A DNA stretch of 64,000 nt, taken from the NCBI RefSeq assembly GCF_900188445.1, contig NZ_FZOR01000002.1:62001-126000 (forward strand). The letters run 5' to 3'. The stretch's first letter is position 1. Each line of letters opens with the position of its first letter. A model generated the notes under the pieces. The model worked only from the letters and a program-made list of their open reading frames with translations, had not been told where the DNA came from and did not search any database. This DNA comes from Actinomadura meyerae. GTDB lineage: Bacteria > Actinomycetota > Actinomycetes > Streptosporangiales > Streptosporangiaceae. The translations under genes and the position numbers were made by a program. Of the stretch, positions 35,993-44,373 are shown in pieces.

Positions 35993-36050
35993 TCGGGCAC
36001 CAAGACACGTTTGCGGCGAAATGATCACCGCGCGGACGGCGGCCCCCGGT

Positions 36051-36098
36051 GGTCAGACGAGGCGGTGGTCAGACGAGGCGGCGATCAGACGAGGCGGC
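36051..36098. repeat. Three 16-bp tandem repeats over the response-regulator stop
   Basis: Units 36051-36066, 36067-36082 and 36083-36098 share GTCAGACGAGGCGG with one or two changes. The innermost unit contains the TGA (minus strand) and last codons of the regulator gene; the two others repeat that 3' end beyond the stop. Confidence 0.85.
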
Positions 36099-36726
36099 GG
36101 GCGGCGGCCCAGCGCGACAGCTCGTGCCGGTTCGACAGCTGGAGCTTGCGCAGCACGCTGCTCACGTGCGTCTCGACCGTCTTCACCGAGATGAACAGCT
36201 CCTTGGCGATCTCCTTGTAGGCGTAGCCGCGCGCGATCAGCCGCAGCACGTCCCGCTCCCGCTGGGTGATCTGGTCGAGCTCGGGGTCCACCGCCGGGAC
36301 GTCGGACGCGGCGAACGCGTCCAGCACGAACCCGGCCAGCCGCGGCGAGAACACGGCGTCGCCCTCGGCGACCCGGCCGATCGCGTCCGTCAGCTCCGGG
36401 CCCGAGATCGTCTTGGTGACGTAGCCGCGCGCCCCGCCGCGCACGACCCCGATCACGTCCTCCGCCGCGTCCGACACCGACAGCGCGAGGAACTTGGACG
36501 GGACGGCGCCGTGCAGCCGGCGCAGCACCTCGATCCCGCCGCCGCCCGGCAGGTGGACGTCCAGCAGGACCACGTCCGGCCGCGCCTCGCGGATCACCGC
36601 CACCGCCTCGTCGACGTCGCCCGCCTCCCCGACGATCTCGACGCCCCCGCCCAGCTCGGCCTTCACGCCGGTCCGGAACATCTGGTGGTCGTCCACGAGG
36701 ACGACCCGCTTCAGAGCCTCAGTCAT
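36085..36726 (-). CDS. LuxR-family response regulator (LiaR/VraR-like)
   Basis: A 213-residue NarL/FixJ-type regulator. The receiver has acidic DD at 12-13, phospho-acceptor Asp56 in VVLLDVHLPGG and the switch Lys in GYVTKTISGPEL. The output HTH is TQRERDVLRLIARGYAYKEIAKELFISVKTVETHVSSVLRKL. ATG 36726 overlaps the kinase stop (ATGA), so kinase and regulator are made together. Paired with a PspC-domain kinase and a divergent LiaF-like protein, it probably controls an envelope-stress response. Confidence 0.93.
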   Translation of the reverse strand: MTEALKRVVLVDDHQMFRTGVKAELGGGVEIVGEAGDVDEAVAVIREARPDVVLLDVHLPGGGGIEVLRRLHGAVPSKFLALSVSDAAEDVIGVVRGGARGYVTKTISGPELTDAIGRVAEGDAVFSPRLAGFVLDAFAASDVPAVDPELDQITQRERDVLRLIARGYAYKEIAKELFISVKTVETHVSSVLRKLQLSNRHELSRWAAARRLV

Positions 36727-37952
36727 GGTTTCTTGATCTCCAGCCGAACCTCGGTGCCCTCACCGGGAGCGGTGCGGACGGTCGCCTTGCCGCCGTTGCG
36801 CTCCATACGTCCGATGATGGACCCTCGGACGCCCATCCGGTCCGCCGGGACCGCGTCGAGGTCGAAACCCTTGCCCCGGTCGCGGACGAAGATGGCGATC
36901 TCGTCCCCCGCCACCTCCGCGTACACCGACACCGACGGCGCCTCCGCGTACTTCGCGGCGTTCACCATCGCCTCCCGCGCGGCCTGCAGCGCCGCGCCGA
37001 GCCGCTCGTCCAGCGAGGCGTCGCCCACGCAGACGACCTCGATGGGCACGCCGTGGTCGTCCTCGACCTCGCCGGCGGCCTCCCTGATCGCCGCGGCGAA
37101 CGTCAGGTCGGGGTCGGCGCGCGGCTCGTAGAGCCAGGTCCGCAGCGTCCGCTCCTGGGACCGGGCGAGCCGCTGCACCTCGCGCGTGTCGTGCGCGTTC
37201 CGCTGGATCAGCGTCAGCGTGTGCAGCACCGAGTCGTGGATGTGCGCGGCCAGCTCGGCGCGCTCCTGGGAGCGGATGCGCTCGTGCCGCTCGGAGTCCA
37301 GGTCCTGCCAGAGCCGCACCACCCACGGGGTCACGATCACCGCGACCCCGGTCAGGATGATCAGCATGGCGACGATCACGGACCGCGCCTGCGCGGCGTC
37401 CACGTTCTGCACGACGACGCCGCCGATGCCGCCGACGACCAGCAGCAGCCCGAGCAGGCTGCGCAGCCACCGCTGGCGCAGCGGCAGCGTCCACCGCTGC
37501 CGCTGGTCGCGGTCGGCCTGCTGCCACAGGATCGCGGCGCCGATCCCGCCGACGGCGAACGGCCACAGCGCCCACTGGACGACCCCGGCCGCGCTCCACG
37601 GCAGCAGCGACAGCCCCAGCGTGACGGCCGTGTAGGCGAGCAGCTGGCCCCAGTCGCGGCCGCGCCGCCCCCCGGCGGGCACGGCCGCCGTGGCGCCGTC
37701 CGCCGGCGGCTTCTCGGCCACCGGCACCAGGATCCAGAACGCGGCGTACGCGGCGACTCCGAGGCCGCTCGCCACCGTCAGCAGCACGAACGCGCCCCGG
37801 ACGAGCACCACGTCGAGGCCGAGGTGCGAGGCCAGCCCCCGGCACACCCCGGCCAGCAGCCTGCCCTCGGCCGCGCGCTCCAGGCGCGGGACCGGCACCG
37901 GCGCGGGGTCCGGGCGCCCGGCCGCCTCCGCGTCCACCGCTTCCCGGCTCAC
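36723..37952 (-). CDS. PspC-domain histidine kinase (LiaS-like)
   Basis: A 409-residue sensor kinase. A PspC domain at residues 27-80 (LLAGVCRGLASHLGLDVVLVR) is followed by further membrane segments up to about 210 (including LLAYTAVTLGLSLLPW and the segment near 190-210). The HisKA_3 box is ERAELAAHIHDSVLHTL with phospho-His239, and the HATPase domain has REAMVNAAKYAEA and VRDRGKGFDLD. No large extracellular sensor is present, so it likely senses membrane state or a partner such as the divergent LiaF-like protein. The start is taken at 37952. Confidence 0.92.
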   Translation of the reverse strand: MSREAVDAEAAGRPDPAPVPVPRLERAAEGRLLAGVCRGLASHLGLDVVLVRGAFVLLTVASGLGVAAYAAFWILVPVAEKPPADGATAAVPAGGRRGRDWGQLLAYTAVTLGLSLLPWSAAGVVQWALWPFAVGGIGAAILWQQADRDQRQRWTLPLRQRWLRSLLGLLLVVGGIGGVVVQNVDAAQARSVIVAMLIILTGVAVIVTPWVVRLWQDLDSERHERIRSQERAELAAHIHDSVLHTLTLIQRNAHDTREVQRLARSQERTLRTWLYEPRADPDLTFAAAIREAAGEVEDDHGVPIEVVCVGDASLDERLGAALQAAREAMVNAAKYAEAPSVSVYAEVAGDEIAIFVRDRGKGFDLDAVPADRMGVRGSIIGRMERNGGKATVRTAPGEGTEVRLEIKKP

Positions 37953-38012
37953 CGCCGCCCTTCCCTCGGAACTCCCACGTCACCGATCGTCACACGCCGC
38001 GGGCCGGAGCGC

Positions 38013-38065
38013 ATCAGGGACGTACCCCGGTCCCGGGTCAGGGTCGGATCAGGGACGTCCCCGAT
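38013..38065. promoter_or_regulatory. Direct repeats in divergent Lia-like promoter region
   Basis: ATCAGGGACGT(A/C)CCCC occurs at 38013-38028 and 38048-38062, 35 bases apart, between the kinase and the LiaF-like gene. The spacing (about 3.5 helical turns) would place them on opposite helix faces. They are candidate response-regulator sites. Confidence 0.45.
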
Positions 38066-38094
38066 ACCCCGCGCGGCGGGCGGAGGGCCACCAT

Positions 38095-39405
38095 ATGGGC
38101 ATGGGCATGGCAGGCATGGACAGTGACCGGGCGACGCGGGAGCGGACGGAACCGGGCTATCCGCGGCTGGCGCGGGTCGCCGACCGGCGGCTCCTCGCCG
38201 GTGTGTGCACCGGCCTCGGCCGCCACACCGGCATCGACCCGGTCGTCTTCCGGGTGGGCTTCGCGATCCTCGTGCTGGCGCACGGGCAGGGGGTCCTCCT
38301 CTACATCGTGGCGGCGCTGCTGATGCCCGCGAGCCCCGGCGAGTCGTCGCTGGCGGAGCAGCTGTTCCGGCGGTGGTTCGACGCGCAGGCCGTCCTGGCG
38401 GTCCTCGGCGCGCTGCTGTGCGTCGGCGTCGCGTTCAGCCTGTTCGGCGGGGCCTACACCGACACGATCGCCGTCCTGGTGGTGTTCGGGCTGGTGCTGC
38501 TGGTGGCGCACTCGCGGGGCACGGACCTGGTCGCCGTCGCGCGGTCGGTCCCCGAGCGGCTCGCCGGGCACCCGCCGGAGCCGTCCGCGGCGTGGGAGCG
38601 GCCGGGGCCGGGCGGCGTACCGCCGGGCACGGGCGTGTCGCTCGACAAGGACGCCTCCGGGGAGCGGTGGACGGGCGGCGGGCTGCCCGCGGGCATGATC
38701 GACCTGGCCGAGTACTCCGCCGCCCACGCCGACGCGGCCGCCGGGGACGTGCCCGCGGCGGAGGCCGGGCGGGAGGCGTCCCGGAAGCAGGGATGCGGCC
38801 GGTCGCCCGCGGCGACGATCACGCTGCTGGCCGCGATGGCGGCGGGCGCGGCGCTGATCCCCGTCGCCGGCGGGTATCCGGCGCCCGACTCGTGGCTGAT
38901 CGTCATGGCGCCCGCGCTCGCGGCCATCGGGCTCGGCCTGGTCGCCGGCGGCTGGTTCCGCACGCGCGGCCTCGCCACGGCGGGCACCCTGCTGACCTTG
39001 AGCATGCTGACCACGACCGTGGCGGGGGACATGCCGCGAAACGCCGAGTACGGGAGCGTGGGCTGGCGCCCCACCGACGTGTCGCAGACGGACCACACCT
39101 ACAAGATCGGCCTCGGCCAGGGCGACCTGGACCTCACCGCGCTGCCGATCGCGCCCGGCCAGCGCGTCACCATCGACGCGCAGGTGCTCGTCGGCGCGCT
39201 GGCGGTCACCCTGCCGCCCTCGGCCCGGATCGACCTGGACGCGCGGATCGCGCTCGGCGACCTGCGCGTGCAGAACCGGACGACGAGCGGGCCCAACGCC
39301 AAGCTCACCGAGGTGCTCGAACCGGAGACGAAGGGCGGGAACCCGCCGGTGATCGAACTGCGGATACGCGGGAAGGTCGGAGACGTGGACGTGCACCGTG
39401 GCTGA
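38095..39405 (+). CDS. PspC and LiaF-like envelope-stress membrane protein
   Basis: A 436-residue protein. An N-terminal PspC domain (residues 17-80, LLAGVCTGLGRHTGIDPVVFRVG) precedes more membrane segments near 100-150 and 240-320. The C-terminal ~110 residues (KIGLGQGDLDLTALPI...VLVGALAVTLPP...IALGDLRV) form a repetitive beta domain like LiaF/DUF2154. LiaF proteins inhibit the LiaS kinase in Firmicutes. Divergent placement from the PspC kinase suggests an equivalent role. Start codons at 38095, 38101, 38107 and 38116 are all possible, with no clear ribosome site. Confidence 0.82.
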   Translation: MGMGMAGMDSDRATRERTEPGYPRLARVADRRLLAGVCTGLGRHTGIDPVVFRVGFAILVLAHGQGVLLYIVAALLMPASPGESSLAEQLFRRWFDAQAVLAVLGALLCVGVAFSLFGGAYTDTIAVLVVFGLVLLVAHSRGTDLVAVARSVPERLAGHPPEPSAAWERPGPGGVPPGTGVSLDKDASGERWTGGGLPAGMIDLAEYSAAHADAAAGDVPAAEAGREASRKQGCGRSPAATITLLAAMAAGAALIPVAGGYPAPDSWLIVMAPALAAIGLGLVAGGWFRTRGLATAGTLLTLSMLTTTVAGDMPRNAEYGSVGWRPTDVSQTDHTYKIGLGQGDLDLTALPIAPGQRVTIDAQVLVGALAVTLPPSARIDLDARIALGDLRVQNRTTSGPNAKLTEVLEPETKGGNPPVIELRIRGKVGDVDVHRG

Positions 39406-39637
39406 GCGGCGGGAAGCCGGACAGGGGAAGGGCGACGTGCGGCGGTACCGGTTCGATCCGGCGGGCCCGGTGACGGGGGTGTTCTTCCTCGCCCTCGCGG
39501 GGCTGTTCCTCGCCGAGGGGCTCTCGGACGAGCGGATCCTGCCCGGGACCGTGCTGGCACCGGTGATCCTCATCGGCCTCGGCCTCGTCGGGACCGTCCG
39601 GGTCCTGACCCGCGGGCGCCGCCGGCACCTGCGCTGA
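39398..39637 (+). CDS. Small membrane protein overlapping LiaF-like gene
   Basis: A 79-residue protein with a charged N-terminus (ERREAGQGKGDVRRYRF) and two hydrophobic segments: VTGVFFLALAGLFLAEGL and VLAPVILIGLGLVGTVRVL. GTG 39398 overlaps the end of the LiaF-like gene by eight bases, so it is translationally coupled to it. It is probably a subunit or accessory of the same stress system. No family recognised. Confidence 0.75.
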   Translation: MAERREAGQGKGDVRRYRFDPAGPVTGVFFLALAGLFLAEGLSDERILPGTVLAPVILIGLGLVGTVRVLTRGRRRHLR

Positions 39638-39712
39638 TCCGCCGCCGAGGATCGCGAAGTAGGGTGATCCCCAAGGCAGGCGAGCGAGCGGATCTGCGGG
39701 GAGCGGGTTTCG

Positions 39713-40417
39713 ATGACGGGGCAGACCGGGGCGCCCGACGCGGGCTGCGCGGACGTGCTGCCCGGGTCGCGGTCCGCGCTCGACCCCGACCGCGCCATCA
39801 AGCCCGGACGGCACGGCCTCTCCCCCGAGACCGTCGCCGGGATCCAGCGGGGACGGCTGATCGACGCGTTCGTCCAGGTCGTCTCCGAGCGCGGGTTCGC
39901 GCACACCACGATCAGCCGGGTCACCGAGGCCGCCGGCGTCACGAAGAAGACGTTCTACGCGCACTTCACCGACCTGGACGAGTGCTTCCTCGCCGCCTAC
40001 CGGCGCGGCATGGACATCCTGCTCGGCCGCATGACGCAGGCGTACGAGGCGGCGCCGAGCCGGCCGGACGGCATCCACGCTGCGCTGCGCACCCTGCTCA
40101 CCGCGCTGGCCCGCGAGCCCCGGTTCGCGCGGGCGTCGCTGGTGGAGGCGAACGCGGCGGGCCCGCAGGTCCGGCAGGCGCGGCTGGAGGACCTCGCCCG
40201 GTTCCGCGCGTTCTTCACCGGCCCGTCGCTGCCGCCCGTCCCGGTCGCGGTGGTCGACGCGATCGTCGGCGGCGTCTACAGCGCGATCCACGTCCAGATG
40301 GAGACGGGCGACCCGGCGGAGCTGCCGTCGCTGCTGCCGTCGCTGACCTACTTCGCGCTGCTGCCGCTCATCGGCCGGGAGGCGGCGTCCCGCTACCTCA
40401 CCGACCGGCCGCGCTGA
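39713..40417 (+). CDS. TetR/AcrR-family regulator
   Basis: A 234-residue regulator with a 45-residue extension before the HTH. The HTH (about residues 48-95) reads LIDAFVQVVSERGFAHTTISRV followed by TEAAGVTKKTFYAHFTDLDECFLAAY. The ligand domain is helical with RFRAFFTGPSLPPVPVAVVDAIVGG. ATG 39713 follows GGAGCGGGT. No adjacent target gene or clear operator stands out; the convergent neighbour is the cysteine-dioxygenase-like gene. Confidence 0.9.
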   Translation: MTGQTGAPDAGCADVLPGSRSALDPDRAIKPGRHGLSPETVAGIQRGRLIDAFVQVVSERGFAHTTISRVTEAAGVTKKTFYAHFTDLDECFLAAYRRGMDILLGRMTQAYEAAPSRPDGIHAALRTLLTALAREPRFARASLVEANAAGPQVRQARLEDLARFRAFFTGPSLPPVPVAVVDAIVGGVYSAIHVQMETGDPAELPSLLPSLTYFALLPLIGREAASRYLTDRPR

Positions 40418-40441
40418 GGCGGGGCGTCCGGCCCGGCGGTC

Positions 40442-40867
40442 TCAGGGGATCTCGGGAGCCTCCGCGGCGGCGTGCAGGCTGACGGCGAAGGCCGGGCCGG
40501 GGTTCGTCAGCGCCTGCGGCCCGCCGTGCACCCGCACCCGGTTGGCGCGCAGCGGCCGCTCGGTGACGCCGCGCTCGGTCATCGTGACGGCGGCCAGCTC
40601 GCCCGCGACGAGGGTGCTGACGCCGCCGCGGACGGTACCGCCGTGGCCGGGCGGCCAGGTCGTCAGCCAGACGCCGCCGCCCAGCGGGACGTCCCGCGGG
40701 CGGCCCGCGTCGAACCGGGCGAGCCCCCACCACTCGTCGGGGCGTCCCGCCAGGTCCCGGACGCGGGCGGCGAGCTGCCCGGCGGTCGGCGGGCGGACGG
40801 CGACGGTACGGCCGTGCGGGTCGTCCTGGCCTCGCATGGTGATGTCGGGAACCACGGAGAGGTCCAT
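40442..40867 (-). CDS. Cysteine-dioxygenase-like cupin lacking metal histidines
   Basis: A 141-residue cupin-like protein. The segments EWWGLARFDAGR, GGVWLTTWPPGHGGTV, TERPLRANRVRVHGGP and NPGPAFAVSLHA follow the order of bacterial cysteine dioxygenase family proteins. The usual iron ligands (an H-x-H motif after the PPG loop and a later His before the final strand) are missing: GGVSTLV and PQALTN stand there instead. So catalysis is doubtful and a sensor or degenerate role is possible. ATG 40867 has GAAGGA 11 bases upstream, inside an inverted repeat with the poly-Cys uORF. The family call is by recognition of pattern. Confidence 0.6.
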   Translation of the reverse strand: MDLSVVPDITMRGQDDPHGRTVAVRPPTAGQLAARVRDLAGRPDEWWGLARFDAGRPRDVPLGGGVWLTTWPPGHGGTVRGGVSTLVAGELAAVTMTERGVTERPLRANRVRVHGGPQALTNPGPAFAVSLHAAAEAPEIP

Positions 40868-40878
40868 GGGAAGAAGGG

Positions 40879-40960
40879 TCCTTCGTGTATGTGCGCGTGA
40901 CTGCGCGCGTGTGCGGATGCCGGGCCGGTGCGAACGGTTCAGCGACAACAACACGAAGGA
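40879..40960 (-). promoter_or_regulatory. Inverted repeat joining poly-Cys codons to the Shine-Dalgarno
   Basis: TCCTTCGTGT (40960-40951, minus strand) lies within the uORF and pairs perfectly over 10 bp with ACACGAAGGA (40888-40879), which contains the GAAGGA ribosome site of the next gene. The uORF arm covers Pro26, Ser27 and Cys28. Ribosome position on the Cys codons would decide whether the site is free. Confidence 0.6.
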
Positions 40961-41034
40961 CACGGCGCACAGGCCGCGCGGCGCGGGGCCGCGGGGCTGC
41001 TGGTCGACACCTGGGTCGACGGGCGCTCGGTCAC
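40939..41034 (-). CDS. Poly-cysteine upstream ORF (leader peptide)
   Basis: A 31-residue reading frame from GTG 41034 to TGA 40939, 71 bases before the cysteine-dioxygenase-like gene. The peptide starts VTERPSTQ and ends AACAPCPSCCCR, with five Cys, three of them consecutive TGT codons next to the stop. A consensus TTGACA lies at 41071-41066, 32 bases ahead, so a leaderless transcript starting at or near GTG 41034 is plausible; the -10 region is weak. Poly-Cys uORFs acting in cysteine-responsive attenuation are known from mycobacteria. In-frame GTG 41040 is an alternative start. Confidence 0.6.
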   Translation of the reverse strand: MTERPSTQVSTSSPAAPRRAACAPCPSCCCR

Positions 41035-41104
41035 GAGCACAAGGAGACACTCGGTCACCGGCCGTTGTCAAACCGATCACCGCGTGTCCGCACACTTCCC
41101 GCGG

Positions 41105-41178
41105 GTCGGCGGCCGATGAGCGGCCGGCGGCGGCTGATGAGCGCTCGGCGGCCGATGAGCCCTCAGCGGCTGATGAGC
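41105..41178. repeat. Four 17-21 bp tandem repeats over the 31-residue gene's stop
   Basis: Units 41105-41121, 41122-41142, 41143-41160 and 41161-41178 share CGGC(GG/T)..GATGAGC. The innermost contains the TGA (minus strand) and last codons (Leu-Ile-Ser-Arg) of the small membrane protein. The others repeat that end beyond the stop. Confidence 0.75.
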
Positions 41179-41258
41179 ACGTAGACGATCCCGCTGAGCA
41201 CCAGCGTCACGGCCAGCGAACCGAGGCAGCCAAGGCGAGACGAGGAGAAGAGGAACAT
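41163..41258 (-). CDS. 31-residue single-span membrane protein
   Basis: A very short gene from ATG 41258 with AAGGGG five bases upstream. The peptide begins MFLFSSSRLGCLGSL and continues AVTLVLSGIVYVLISR, a single membrane span with a basic end. Similar tiny hydrophobic proteins occur in streptomycetes and relatives. It lies upstream of the poly-Cys uORF on the same strand, so it may share its transcript or be independent. Function unknown. Confidence 0.6.
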   Translation of the reverse strand: MFLFSSSRLGCLGSLAVTLVLSGIVYVLISR

Positions 41259-41485
41259 AACGGCCCCTTACCCCGAAGGTTCCGTTTCGCGTGCGATAAC
41301 GACCATCGTTGCATCAGACGTCGGTAAATAAGCGATGCCGGGGTCTAGTACGGAATTCAACCGCGGCATAGGTTCGGAGCGTCGCCTTCCACGGAGGTGG
41401 CCCCGATGACGTGGCCCGACCAGCGCGCCCCGCCCTGGGGATCGTTCTCCATGTCCACCCCGAGACGTCCCTGGGAGAGAAACGC

Positions 41486-41977
41486 ATGCCACGTATCCGT
41501 GTCGAGGTCGACGGGACGACGTACGAGGACGACGTCGAACCGCGCCTCCTTCTGGTCCACTATCTGCGCGAACGGCTGGGAAAGGTCGGGACCCCGATCG
41601 GGTGCGACACCAGCAACTGCGGAGCCTGCACCGTCCTGATGGACGGACTGAGCGTCAAGAGCTGCTCCGTGCTGGCCGTCCAGGCGGACGGCCGCGACGT
41701 CACGACCGTCGAGGGCCTCGGCCTGGACGGTGAGACGCACCCGATGCAGCGGGCCTTCCACGAGGAGCACGCGCTCCAGTGCGGCTACTGCACGCCGGGC
41801 ATGATCATGGCGTCGCTCGATCTGCTGCGGGAGAACCCCGACCCGTCCGAGGAGGAGGTCCGGGAGGGGCTCGAGGGCAACCTGTGCCGGTGCACGGGGT
41901 ACCAGAACATCGTCAAGGCGGTGCGGCGGGCGGCGAGCGAGATGCGCGAGCCCGCCGGACGGGAGGTGACGCCGTGA
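41486..41977 (+). CDS. coxS: CO dehydrogenase-type small subunit, [2Fe-2S]
   Basis: A 163-residue iron-sulfur subunit of a molybdenum hydroxylase. The plant-type cluster uses Cys40, 45, 48 and 60 ([10 protein letters not shown]). The second cluster uses Cys99, 102, 134 and 136 ([16 protein letters not shown]). It carries electrons from molybdenum to FAD. ATG 41486 follows GGGAGAG and matches family length; GTG 41411 would add an unrelated extension. It begins a coxS-L-M operon with GTGA overlaps. An upstream AT-rich stretch near 41290-41370 may hold the promoter. Confidence 0.94.
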   Translation: MPRIRVEVDGTTYEDDVEPRLLLVHYLRERLGKVGTPIGCDTSNCGACTVLMDGLSVKSCSVLAVQADGRDVTTVEGLGLDGETHPMQRAFHEEHALQCGYCTPGMIMASLDLLRENPDPSEEEVREGLEGNLCRCTGYQNIVKAVRRAASEMREPAGREVTP

Positions 41978-44373
41978 CCGTGCAGGAGGTCGGCAGCCCG
42001 CGCAAGCGGTCGGAGGACGCCCGGCTCATCACGGGGCGCACCCGGTGGACCGACAACATGACCCCCGCGGGCACGCTGCACGTGGCGTTCCTGCGCAGCC
42101 CGATCGCGCACGCGCGGATCTCGGCCGTCGACACGTCCCAGGCGAGGAAGAGCCCCGGCGTGGTCGCCGTGTTCAGCGGGCGCGACCTCGCCGAGGAGCA
42201 GGGGTCGCTGCCGTGCGCGTGGGTCGTCACCGAGGACATGAAGCACCCGGACCATCCGCCCATGGCGGTGAGCGAGGTGCGCTACGTCGGTGAGCCCGTG
42301 GCGTGCGTCGTCGCCCGCGACAAGGCCGCCGCCGTGGACGCCCTGGAAGAGATCGACGTCGACTACGAGCCGCTGCCCCCGGTGGTGGACATGGAGGCCG
42401 CACTGGCCGACGGCGCCGACCTCGTCCACGACGACCTCGGGACGAACAAGTCCTACACGTGGGTGTTCGAGAACGGGGACCTCGACGCCGCGATGAGGGA
42501 CGCCCCGGTCGTCATCGAGCGCCGCTACGTCCAGCAGAGGCTCATCCCCACGGCGATGGAGCCGCGGTCGGTGCTGTGCGTCCCGGAGGGTGACGAGTTC
42601 ACGCTGTACTCGGCGACGCAGATCCCGCACATCCTGCGGCTGATGCTGGCCACGGTCACCGGCATCCCCGAGCACCGGATCCGGGTCGTCGCGCCGGACG
42701 TCGGCGGCGGCTTCGGCTCCAAGCTCCAGGTGTACGGGGAGGAGGTCCTCGCGCTGCTGCTGGCCCGCAGGCTCGGCCGGCCCGTCAAGTGGACGGAGAC
42801 GCGCAGCGAGGGCAACATGACCGTCCACCACGGGCGCGACCAGATCCAGCGGCTCACGCTCGCGGCCGACCGGGACGGCCGCATCCGCGGCCTGAAGGTG
42901 GACCTGCTGGCCGACATGGGCGCGTACCTGATGCTGGTCACGCCGGGCATCCCGCTGCTGGGCGCGTTCATGTTCAACGGCATCTACAAGATGGACGCGC
43001 TGTCGTTCACCTGCACGGGCGTCTTCACGACGAAGATGCCCACGGACGCGTACCGGGGGGCTGGCCGTCCCGAGGCCACGTACGCGATCGAGCGGCTGAT
43101 GGACGAGCTGGCCAACGAACTGGGCATGGACCCCATCGAGGTGCGGCGCCGCAACTGGATCAAGCACGAGGAGTTCCCGTACGAGACGATCGCGGGCCTC
43201 ACCTACGACTCGGGCAACTACGAGGCGGCGACGGACAAGGCGCTGGAGCTGTTCGAGTACGACAAGCTGCGCGCCGAGCAGGCCGACCGGCGGGACCGGC
43301 AGGACCCCGTCCAGCTCGGCATCGGGGTGTCGACGTTCACCGAGATGTGCGGGCTCGCGCCCTCGCGCGTGCTGGGGTCCCTCTCCTACGGTGCGGGCGG
43401 CTGGGAGCACGCGGCGGTGCGCGTTCTGCCGTCCGGCAAGGTCGAGGTGGTCACGGGTTCGTCCGCGCATGGGCAGGGCCATGAGACGGCCTGGGCGCAG
43501 ATCACCGCGGACAGGCTCGGCGTCCCGTTCGAGGACGTGAAGGTCCTGCACGGCGACACGGCGATCTCGCACAAGGGCATGGACACCTACGGGTCCCGTT
43601 CGCTGGCCGTGGGCGGGGTCGCGCTGTTCTCCGCCTGCGAGAAGGTCGTCGACAAGGCCCGCAAGGTCGCCGCGCACCTGCTGGAGGCGTCCGAGCAGGA
43701 CCTGGAGTTCAGCGGCGGACGCTTCAGCGTGCGCGGCGTCCAGCAGGAGGGCAAGACGCTGCAGGAGGTCGCGCTGGCCGCGTTCGCCGCGCACGACCTG
43801 CCGGACGGCATCGAACCCTCCCTCGACTCCGACGCCACGTTCGACCCGGACAACTTCTCCTTCCCGCACGGCACGCACCTGTGCGCGGCGGAGGTCGACA
43901 CCGAGACCGGCATGGTGAAGATCCGCAAGTACGTGGCCGTCGACGACGTCGGCAAGGTCGTCAACCCGCTCATCGTGGAGGGCCAGGTCCACGGAGGGCT
44001 CGCGCAGGGCATCGCGCAGGCGCTCTACGAGGAGGCCGTGTACGACGACGAGGGCAACCTGACGACGACCACCATGGCCGACTACCTCATCCCGTCGGCG
44101 ATGGACCTGCCGACGTTCACGACCGACCGCACGGAGACGGCGGCCACGTCCAACCCGATGGGCGTGAAGGGCGTCGGGGAGGCGGGCACGATCGCCTCCA
44201 CCCCGGCCGTCGTCAACGCGATCGTGGACGCGCTGCGCCCGCACGGCGTCCACGACGTGCCGATGCCGTGCACACCCGAACGCGTCTGGCGCGCGCTGCG
44301 CGCCGAAGCCACGCCCGCGGCCGCCGAACCGGGCCCCGGCGGCGGCCTCGGCTCGGCCGGAGGTGACCTGTGA
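41974..44373 (+). CDS. coxL: Form II CO dehydrogenase-type molybdopterin large subunit
   Basis: A 799-residue catalytic subunit of the xanthine oxidase family. The active-site loop is AYRGAGR at residues 359-365. True CO dehydrogenase (form I) has a Cys-containing AYXCSFR loop, so this is form II, whose substrate is uncertain (aldehydes or purine-like compounds, perhaps slow CO). [19 protein letters not shown] opens it; [19 protein letters not shown] and GVGEAG (about residue 738, catalytic Glu) are present. GTG 41974 overlaps the coxS stop. Needs molybdopterin cytosine dinucleotide; maturation genes are not in the window except coxG. Confidence 0.93.
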   Translation: MTVQEVGSPRKRSEDARLITGRTRWTDNMTPAGTLHVAFLRSPIAHARISAVDTSQARKSPGVVAVFSGRDLAEEQGSLPCAWVVTEDMKHPDHPPMAVSEVRYVGEPVACVVARDKAAAVDALEEIDVDYEPLPPVVDMEAALADGADLVHDDLGTNKSYTWVFENGDLDAAMRDAPVVIERRYVQQRLIPTAMEPRSVLCVPEGDEFTLYSATQIPHILRLMLATVTGIPEHRIRVVAPDVGGGFGSKLQVYGEEVLALLLARRLGRPVKWTETRSEGNMTVHHGRDQIQRLTLAADRDGRIRGLKVDLLADMGAYLMLVTPGIPLLGAFMFNGIYKMDALSFTCTGVFTTKMPTDAYRGAGRPEATYAIERLMDELANELGMDPIEVRRRNWIKHEEFPYETIAGLTYDSGNYEAATDKALELFEYDKLRAEQADRRDRQDPVQLGIGVSTFTEMCGLAPSRVLGSLSYGAGGWEHAAVRVLPSGKVEVVTGSSAHGQGHETAWAQITADRLGVPFEDVKVLHGDTAISHKGMDTYGSRSLAVGGVALFSACEKVVDKARKVAAHLLEASEQDLEFSGGRFSVRGVQQEGKTLQEVALAAFAAHDLPDGIEPSLDSDATFDPDNFSFPHGTHLCAAEVDTETGMVKIRKYVAVDDVGKVVNPLIVEGQVHGGLAQGIAQALYEEAVYDDEGNLTTTTMADYLIPSAMDLPTFTTDRTETAATSNPMGVKGVGEAGTIASTPAVVNAIVDALRPHGVHDVPMPCTPERVWRALRAEATPAAAEPGPGGGLGSAGGDL

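Noticed and set aside
41406..41639. Frame starting at ATG 41406 with a good GGAGG site before coxS
   Set aside because: It overlaps coxS out of frame, and its residues there are Ser/Arg/Thr noise. The GGAGG could still feed a short leader peptide, but nothing supports one.
41785..44253. Very long open frame (over 800 codons) antisense to coxL
   Set aside because: High GC leaves few stops in antisense frames. The protein is Arg/His/Val-rich without motifs, while coxL on the other strand is complete and conserved.
41974..44373. Calling the large subunit a true form I CO dehydrogenase
   Set aside because: The active loop is AYRGAGR, not the Cys-containing form I loop.
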